Origin: Methanosarcinales archaeon
Lineage (GTDB): Archaea; Halobacteriota; Syntropharchaeia; Alkanophagales; Methanospirareceae
Direction: 5' to 3'
Assembly (NCBI GenBank): GCA_025464345.1
Contig: JAODGP010000021.1
Span: 1-18,226, forward strand
Length of the DNA: 18,226 nucleotides
Shown one piece after another: positions 14,334 to 18,226 of the stretch (the first letter of the stretch is position 1; every line of letters starts with the position of its first letter). The notes under the pieces were generated by a model. That model was given only the letters and a program-made list of their open reading frames with translations. It was not told the origin of the DNA and did not search any database. Made by a program: the position numbers and the translations under genes.

Positions 14334-14776
14334 CCGGTGCTCATTAGCCGTTCAAGAGCAAGCTTCACAGTTCTGGACATAACAGTGGATTTCTCCTCGA
14401 GTATCCGAACTCGATCCTCCTTCAGACTGCTATCTTCCACGTCATCCCCCAATATCTCCGCTTCATGTACCCCTCTATTCCGTATCTCCACTTCACGGCT
14501 GGCACTTATATGCAGTCTTATCAAAATGCGATTCAATAATCCGCCCATCACTTCACGCACCTTCATCTCTATCAGCATCCCGATATTCTCCCTCACATCC
14601 TCCCTCGTTATCGGCGATTTTATGAGCTCCATAGTGGCACCTGGCGATACAAAGATACCGGTATCTACCGCTTCAACAAGCAGTTTGAGGTTCTCATTAC
14701 CCGCTTCTTCCTCCAGAATGCCATTCATCAAATCCTTTAAGATATCATTCAATCCCCCATTATTTTCGTTGCCCAT
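14330..14776 (-). CDS. Hypothetical protein, mostly helical and acidic
   Basis: I do not recognise this 148-aa protein. It is hydrophilic, rich in Glu, Arg, Leu and Met, has no signal peptide, membrane segment or cysteine, and reads as helices: an acidic N-terminal part (LNDILKDLMNGILEEEAGNE), a middle with SPITREDVRENIGMLIEMKV, and a C-terminal charged helix (LKEDRVRILEEK). The EVRE/MGGLLNRI section suggests an oligomerisation surface, but nothing catalytic is visible. Evidence for being real: a TATA-like stretch (ttttatactataat, 14810-14797) placed to give a leaderless ATG at 14776, an uninterrupted frame and codon use like its neighbours. The stop (14332-14330) overlaps the stop of the converging ArsR-type gene. 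Confidence 0.65.
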   Translation of the reverse strand: MGNENNGGLNDILKDLMNGILEEEAGNENLKLLVEAVDTGIFVSPGATMELIKSPITREDVRENIGMLIEMKVREVMGGLLNRILIRLHISASREVEIRNRGVHEAEILGDDVEDSSLKEDRVRILEEKSTVMSRTVKLALERLMSTG

Positions 14777-14970
14777 TTCATATTCTCTTTTGGGTGATTA
14801 TAGTATAAAAGACTTACGGTGGTAGCGCACCGGCTAATCACAGAGCCATGGCAAATATACGCCTGTTCATGGTTCGCCCTCTGCCGATAGAAGCGAAGAT
14901 ACCCGTGAAACACAGTACGGTAATATACGAGAGACGTGCATGGGTAAGCGGATAAAAGCAAACAGCAAAT

Positions 14971-16296
14971 TCATCTATCTGTTATCACATCCCTTGCTAT
15001 CTTTATCACCTCCTCGAAATCGCTTATGGTCGGCTTATATCTCGCAAATTCCACCCTGCCACACAGATCCAGGCATTTCCTGACCTTATCATAACTGTCT
15101 GCGTCTATCCTGCCATTGAGCACCTTCAGCAACTCGGTATTCAGCAACTCTCTCCTTATACCAAGCTTGCTGGCAAAATGGTAACGTACGCCCTGCGACA
15201 CCCTAACATATGCCTCTTTCTCCATGCCATTCCTGAATAACTGCTCCGCTTCGTCTAATATCCGTATCGCCTCTCCCTCATCACAATTATTCTCGATCTG
15301 GCAGACAGGCGTGGTGGGTGCCTTATGCTTAAGCCTGTAAACCATCCAGCCCGCTATTGCGATTAGTGCGATAAGGGGTATAAGAATCCACCACATGGCT
15401 GTGTTTTGCTCCTCCTCTATGCTGAGCGAAACGCCCTCTATACTGCCATTGATATACTCAGCCTTCAGCACACGCTCCTCGCCACTGCGCTCGTTCCTGT
15501 ATGGTATGGTTATCTCGGTATGATTCTCTGCGATGTGATAGAATGAAGGTTGCGTTTGATTAAAGCCGGAGTTCCTCAGTTGCTCATCGTAATTCTGGAA
15601 CTGCTTATTGCTCCTGAGCTTTCTCATTATCTCATCCTTCAGCTCCTGGTCATGCCTTATTATGTTATTCAGCACCTCACGATTGGGGTTCTGTTCAATC
15701 TGGTTGTTCGTCATTCGTTTCTCTATACTGCCCTGTTGCCCGCCGGGAGTAGCTGATGGGAAATAGCCACCGATCTGGATATTGATACCACCGCCGATGG
15801 AGCTATACGAGGTATACCGGATGTCAGTACCATTGCAGCGATATATTGTGGTAATCCCCTGTTCCTCCTGGTTCGGTCTCACTGTGCCATTGGGCATAAC
15901 AACCACCTGCACACGATTTGACTCCACCGTCTCGCTCTTACTCGTGTCCGGATTGATATACGTCACATTAGCGGCGTCAAGGGTATAATTACCGGATTTG
16001 AATGGCACTATCGGGTCTTCGTAGAATACCGATTCAGCATTCGCTGGTACTGTATACTCCAGACATCTTATATCCAGCCCGTTATTACCCAGTATGCTCC
16101 GATCTCTGATACGTACCGGTATGTCCTTCATGAACGGGTTCCTGAATTTAAGCATGATGGTGACTCTGTCGCCCACTTTTACAACGCTATTATCCACGCT
16201 TTTATGCACTTCCAGGCTCTTCGCCGATGCCGCTGCCGTGCAGCCAGGGATAGATGCCAGCAGCAAAAGCGCCACTAAAATAGCCCTCGAGCTCAT
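14971..16296 (-). CDS. Secreted single-pass membrane protein, BatD-like partner of VWA protein
   Basis: 441-aa surface protein. It begins with a signal peptide (hydrophobic 5-16) and possible lipobox ending at C19, although Pro at -2 makes lipidation doubtful. Residues about 27-135 are a beta-rich domain of the CARDB/BatD kind (KSVDNSVVKVGDRVTIML). The exported part carries seven N-x-S/T sequons (NYT, NVT, NGT twice, NQT, NHT, NGS), consistent with archaeal N-glycosylation. One transmembrane helix spans 300-321 (MWWILIPLIALIAIAGWMVY), leaving a cytoplasmic domain (about 340-441) of helical hairpins ending in VEFARYKP, resembling the cytoplasmic part of BatD/DUF4129-type proteins. Its ATG overlaps the stop of the VWA gene (ATGA), so they are translated together. 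Exact function unknown; the BatD assignment rests on architecture and neighbour. Confidence 0.7.
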   Translation of the reverse strand: MSSRAILVALLLLASIPGCTAAASAKSLEVHKSVDNSVVKVGDRVTIMLKFRNPFMKDIPVRIRDRSILGNNGLDIRCLEYTVPANAESVFYEDPIVPFKSGNYTLDAANVTYINPDTSKSETVESNRVQVVVMPNGTVRPNQEEQGITTIYRCNGTDIRYTSYSSIGGGINIQIGGYFPSATPGGQQGSIEKRMTNNQIEQNPNREVLNNIIRHDQELKDEIMRKLRSNKQFQNYDEQLRNSGFNQTQPSFYHIAENHTEITIPYRNERSGEERVLKAEYINGSIEGVSLSIEEEQNTAMWWILIPLIALIAIAGWMVYRLKHKAPTTPVCQIENNCDEGEAIRILDEAEQLFRNGMEKEAYVRVSQGVRYHFASKLGIRRELLNTELLKVLNGRIDADSYDKVRKCLDLCGRVEFARYKPTISDFEEVIKIARDVITDR

Positions 16297-17243
16297 ACTA
16301 TCACTCTGTATTTACCGTAAATTATATATAAATTGGCGATGATCAGTATAAAACTTGCGGCGATGAACCAGTCCTTGATACTGGTATCCTCCCGCTCTCG
16401 TTTTATGGTCTTGCCTATTCGGGCATAAATCTCGTTCAGTGTATGTTCATTCACCGATTTGTAGTACTTACCGCCGGTTTCCCTCGCTATCATCTTCAAT
16501 GTATCCTCGTCGAGTCGCGCGTATTCGGGATTGCCAAACCAGTCATAGCCGATGACCACCGGCTCTTTTGAGCCGAGTCCGACGGTATAAACCTGGCAAG
16601 ATTCCGCACGTGCGAGCTTAACCGCCTCTTCGGGTGTCACAACGCCCGCATTGTTCACTCCATCGCTGAGTAGAATCACCACACGCCTCCTGTTCGGTAT
16701 GGAAGACGCCATATCAATGGCGAGGGCGAGCCCATCACCGATAGCGGTTCGCCCTGTTCGCGGTTCTATCGCTCTTAGCTTCTCTATCGCTCTATCCTTG
16801 AATGGAGTGAGGTAGCACGCGGTTGTGGCACCTGATTCGAATACGATGATGCCGACGTTGTCTTTCGGCTTCAAGCTCCTTATGAGTATTTCCGCAGCGT
16901 GTTTCGCCGCTTCTAATCGTGTGGGCCTGTAATCCGTAGCCTGCATACTGCCGGAATCGTCAATAGCAATGACAACATTTACACCCTCTTTTGCTCGTTT
17001 CAGTGGTATCATCGGGTTCGCAATTGCTATAATGAGCGATACGAGTACGAGCATAAGGATAATAAATGGCAGATGTGGTCTGAACCTGCTATTTCTACCA
17101 TTTGCCGCTTTTATTACGCTTAATGTACTGAACTTGAGGGCTGATGCCTTACGCTTCCGCCAGTAAAGCCGATAGAAGAAGCATAAGGGTGCTATAATAA
17201 GGAGTGCTAATAGTGCCTGCGGCTGCTCAAAGCTCAGCACCAT
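16293..17243 (-). CDS. BatA-like membrane protein with von Willebrand factor A domain
   Basis: 316 residues from ATG 17243, chosen because GAGGTGA (17256-17250) stands six nt upstream; GTG 17252 and ATG 17249 are in frame but fall within that signal. Two N-terminal transmembrane helices (about 9-24 and 58-76) precede a VWA domain beginning VNVVIAIDDSGSM; its metal-ion-dependent adhesion site is complete: DxSxS (D95, S97, S99), Thr in GRTAIGDG (T166) and Asp in LLSDG (D194). A third membrane helix (WFIAASFILIIANLYIIYG) ends the protein. This matches the BatA/aerotolerance layout, in which VWA proteins work with a MoxR AAA+ ATPase and a DUF58 protein. Neither is present upstream here, where a decayed mobile element lies instead. 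It forms an operon with the BatD-like gene. Confidence 0.85.
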   Translation of the reverse strand: MVLSFEQPQALLALLIIAPLCFFYRLYWRKRKASALKFSTLSVIKAANGRNSRFRPHLPFIILMLVLVSLIIAIANPMIPLKRAKEGVNVVIAIDDSGSMQATDYRPTRLEAAKHAAEILIRSLKPKDNVGIIVFESGATTACYLTPFKDRAIEKLRAIEPRTGRTAIGDGLALAIDMASSIPNRRRVVILLSDGVNNAGVVTPEEAVKLARAESCQVYTVGLGSKEPVVIGYDWFGNPEYARLDEDTLKMIARETGGKYYKSVNEHTLNEIYARIGKTIKREREDTSIKDWFIAASFILIIANLYIIYGKYRVIV

Positions 17244-17252
17244 TCGCATCAC

Positions 17253-17369
17253 CTCGCATCTCAGCCATGGTGAGTTTGAACGTGGACAATCGCTTCATAT
17301 TCCATCCCTGTCATAAATATTATTATTCCGATAATCAGTACTTTCGAACTTATGTAGTTTCGAACATGC
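17253..17369 (-). other. Leader region with small overlapping ORF upstream of VWA gene
   Basis: No convincing gene is seen here. A 62-codon frame on the minus strand (17449-17261) crosses this stretch and contains a hydrophobic run (KVLIIGIIIFMTGM), but its first half lies in the transposase relic in another frame. The piece GGGSLSEHVRNY resembles the reading often found through the terminal repeat of IS1634-type elements, so I take the frame as element debris. Two copies of tttcgaac (17342-17349, 17358-17365) stand 8 bp apart. Confidence 0.3.
17312..17329 (-). promoter_or_regulatory. Putative promoter of the VWA/BatD-like pair
   Basis: On the minus strand the stretch aataataatatttatg (17328-17312) resembles a TATA box about 70-80 nt before ATG 17243, leaving a leader of roughly 45-50 nt that includes the Shine-Dalgarno GAGGTGA. 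It lies just beyond the end of the transposase relic, so an element-flanking sequence may now drive the operon. Confidence 0.4.
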
Positions 17370-17668
17370 TCACTGAGGCTTCCCCCACCTTGCGTTTCCT
17401 GATACGAGTAGGTACCCGTAACCGATGCAATACATCCGTTCATACTCATGCCCGAGCAAAGGGAGGACCTTCATATTCAGCACCCTCACCATCTCCATCG
17501 TGACAATCCGGCTTTCCATCTTCAGGAATAGGCTGTGCGCGAAGAATAAATGGTCTTTAAGGAATCTGAACCCCCTTTCTGCATGCTGCTGCTCCTTGTA
17601 AGCCCTGAGGATTTCCTCATCACCTCACGGTCCAGCTCGTTTGTGGCGACCAATCTTTTTTCAACAAT
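17370..17668 (-). pseudogene. Decayed IS1634-type (IS4 superfamily) transposase, 3' remnant
   Basis: Only the C-terminal part of a transposase survives. The frame shared with the upstream receiver fragment reads KRLVATNELD (about 17663-17630). A one-base shift then leads into DEEILRAYKEQQHAERGFRFLKDHLFFAHSLFLK from 17621 on, a stretch matching the conserved ATNELD...YKGQQ..ERGFRFLKDPLFF..SLFLK block of IS1634-family transposases (it contains the YREK-like catalytic Glu region). After RIVTMEMV the sequence jumps directly to RVLNMKVLPLLGHEYERMY, which matches the far C-terminus; the intervening segment of several dozen residues is deleted. The frame ends at 17370. Frameshift, internal deletion and missing N-terminal catalytic part make it inactive. 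Confidence 0.75.
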
Positions 17669-17699
17669 CCTTCCATGGAAGTCTATTCCACGCAAGTCA

Positions 17700-17791
17700 T
17701 TAGCAAGATGTTCTACCATCTGCCTGAATCTTTCGAAACCCACGGGTTTTACGAGATAGCTGCTGGCGTAACGTGAATATGCTTTAGATGA
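17700..17791 (-). pseudogene. C-terminal remnant of a response-regulator receiver domain
   Basis: Directly after the stop of the DUF3782-like gene, in the same frame, the sequence reads SSKAYSRYASSYLVKPVGFERFRQMVEHL. This matches the last strand and helix of CheY-like receivers, including the invariant Lys-Pro (SYLVKPV.FE.F). The phosphoacceptor Asp and the rest of the domain are missing and no start codon fits, so it is a fragment, not a gene. It runs straight into the transposase remnant, indicating that an element insertion and later deletions destroyed a receiver-containing gene here. Confidence 0.65.
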
Positions 17792-18226
17792 TTAACCCAT
17801 CTCTTTCTCAACCTCTGCTTCATCACCCCAATCATAGCATGAAGTGTAAACTCTCATCCCCAGTGTATCCACTACACCTTTTGCTCTCGGATCCAGCATA
17901 GGGGTGATAATAATCTTCCGGTCCACCTTCACATTATACCGTTTCTCGTAGAACGAGACTTTCCTGTCGAAGGCATAGACGTCTGATTTGCTCATAGATG
18001 ATTTGATCTCAATGGCGGTCGTCTTACCATCATGGATCAGTACGTCAATCTCAACCTGGTCAGGGCGTCCGAAAACCATACCCTCATCGTCATAAGCCAC
18101 GTATCGCTCTACATGCATACCAAAGTCTTCAGCGAGAATACCAACCGCAGCAGAGCGGAAACTCTCCTCGGTCTTTATACCCCACCTGCTACCCAGGGCA
18201 CCTATTTGCATATCGAGATGTTTCTC
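17792..18226 (-). CDS. DUF3782-type PD-(D/E)XK nuclease-fold protein, partial
   Basis: The gene enters from the right edge: the frame is open to the last base (EKHLDMQIGALGSRWG), so the internal ATG at 18211 is probably not the start. Proteins of this family usually begin with a coiled-coil segment followed by a GALGxRWGxxxExxFR motif, seen here at the left end of the visible part. The nuclease-fold core is present: VEIDVLIHDGKTTAIEIKSS supplies the D...ExK triad, followed by SKSDVYAFDRKVSFYEKR and IIITPMLD. Such proteins are common in archaea and cyanobacteria, often near mobile elements; their target is unknown. 144 residues are visible. The TAA at 17794-17792 is followed in frame by the receiver remnant. 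Confidence 0.8.
   Translation of the reverse strand, partial: EKHLDMQIGALGSRWGIKTEESFRSAAVGILAEDFGMHVERYVAYDDEGMVFGRPDQVEIDVLIHDGKTTAIEIKSSMSKSDVYAFDRKVSFYEKRYNVKVDRKIIITPMLDPRAKGVVDTLGMRVYTSCYDWGDEAEVEKEMG

Noticed and set aside
14811..14900. tRNA-like string (ggtggtagcgcaccggct followed by a GGCT/AGCC hairpin and ggttcg)
   Set aside because: The anticodon-type stem gives an 8-base loop, no matching T-arm or acceptor stem can be paired, so it is not a tRNA.
17342..17365. Two tttcgaac repeats 8 bp apart as a target-site duplication
   Set aside because: They do not flank the transposase relic but lie on one side of it, and are short enough to be chance or part of a terminal repeat.
17522..17743. 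73-codon frame as a separate small protein
   Set aside because: Its sequence continues a receiver-domain tail upstream of its first Met and turns into transposase after a frameshift; it is debris, not a gene.
1..18226. CRISPR array, rRNA or integrase-associated att sites
   Set aside because: No regularly spaced repeats, rRNA-like segments or recombinase genes were seen in either strand.

Overview
The window looks like a piece of an archaeal chromosome, most likely from a methanogen- or ANME-related euryarchaeal lineage; that placement is inferred from gene content alone. The archaeal markers are PCNA, the archaeal tRNA C56 ribose methyltransferase aTrm56, a geranylgeranyl-reductase-type flavoprotein, a group II chaperonin relative, a small CbiX/CfbA-type chelatase, long-form HisG, and AT-rich TATA boxes placed so that several mRNAs would be leaderless or nearly so. 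I see no rRNA, convincing tRNA or CRISPR array.

Region 1 (196-6293, minus strand) is one tightly packed seven-gene operon read from PCNA: pcn, rdgB/HAM1, trm56, a LarE-like PP-loop sulfur transferase, hisG, a canonical phosphoglucose isomerase, and a geranylgeranyl reductase family protein. Most junctions overlap (ATGA or 8-50 nt). It mixes replication, nucleotide-pool cleansing, tRNA modification, cofactor sulfur chemistry, histidine and sugar metabolism, and lipid saturation. Positions 1-195 hold no convincing gene, only an orphan promoter-like box.

Region 2 (6380-9932, plus strand) is divergent from PCNA and holds a two-gene unit: a strongly diverged group II chaperonin homologue in which both residues aligned with the ATP-hydrolysing aspartates are replaced (N60, S411), followed 4 nt later by a PolX-family DNA polymerase with an intact palm and an intact PHP phosphoesterase domain.

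Region 3 (10029-12208, plus) has a DUF47/PhoU-like regulator overlapping a PiT phosphate permease, then a separately promoted CbiX/CfbA chelatase. Region 4 (12247-13953, minus) is a MutL with the metal-dependent endonuclease motif, divergent from a small ArsR-type winged-helix protein (14037-14333), which meets an unrecognised 148-aa protein tail to tail with a 4-nt overlap of the stops.

Region 5 (14971-17243, minus) is a surface/membrane pair: a BatA-like VWA protein with an intact MIDAS and a secreted, single-pass BatD-like partner. Immediately upstream (17261-17791) lies a graveyard: the tail of a response-regulator receiver domain joined to a frameshifted, internally deleted IS1634-type transposase. 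The window ends inside a DUF3782-type PD-(D/E)XK protein that runs off the right edge.

The most unusual items are the apparently hydrolysis-dead chaperonin relative coupled to PolX, the decayed mobile-element junction that now seems to supply the promoter of the VWA pair, and the orphan copy of the phosphate-operon promoter box at the left edge.
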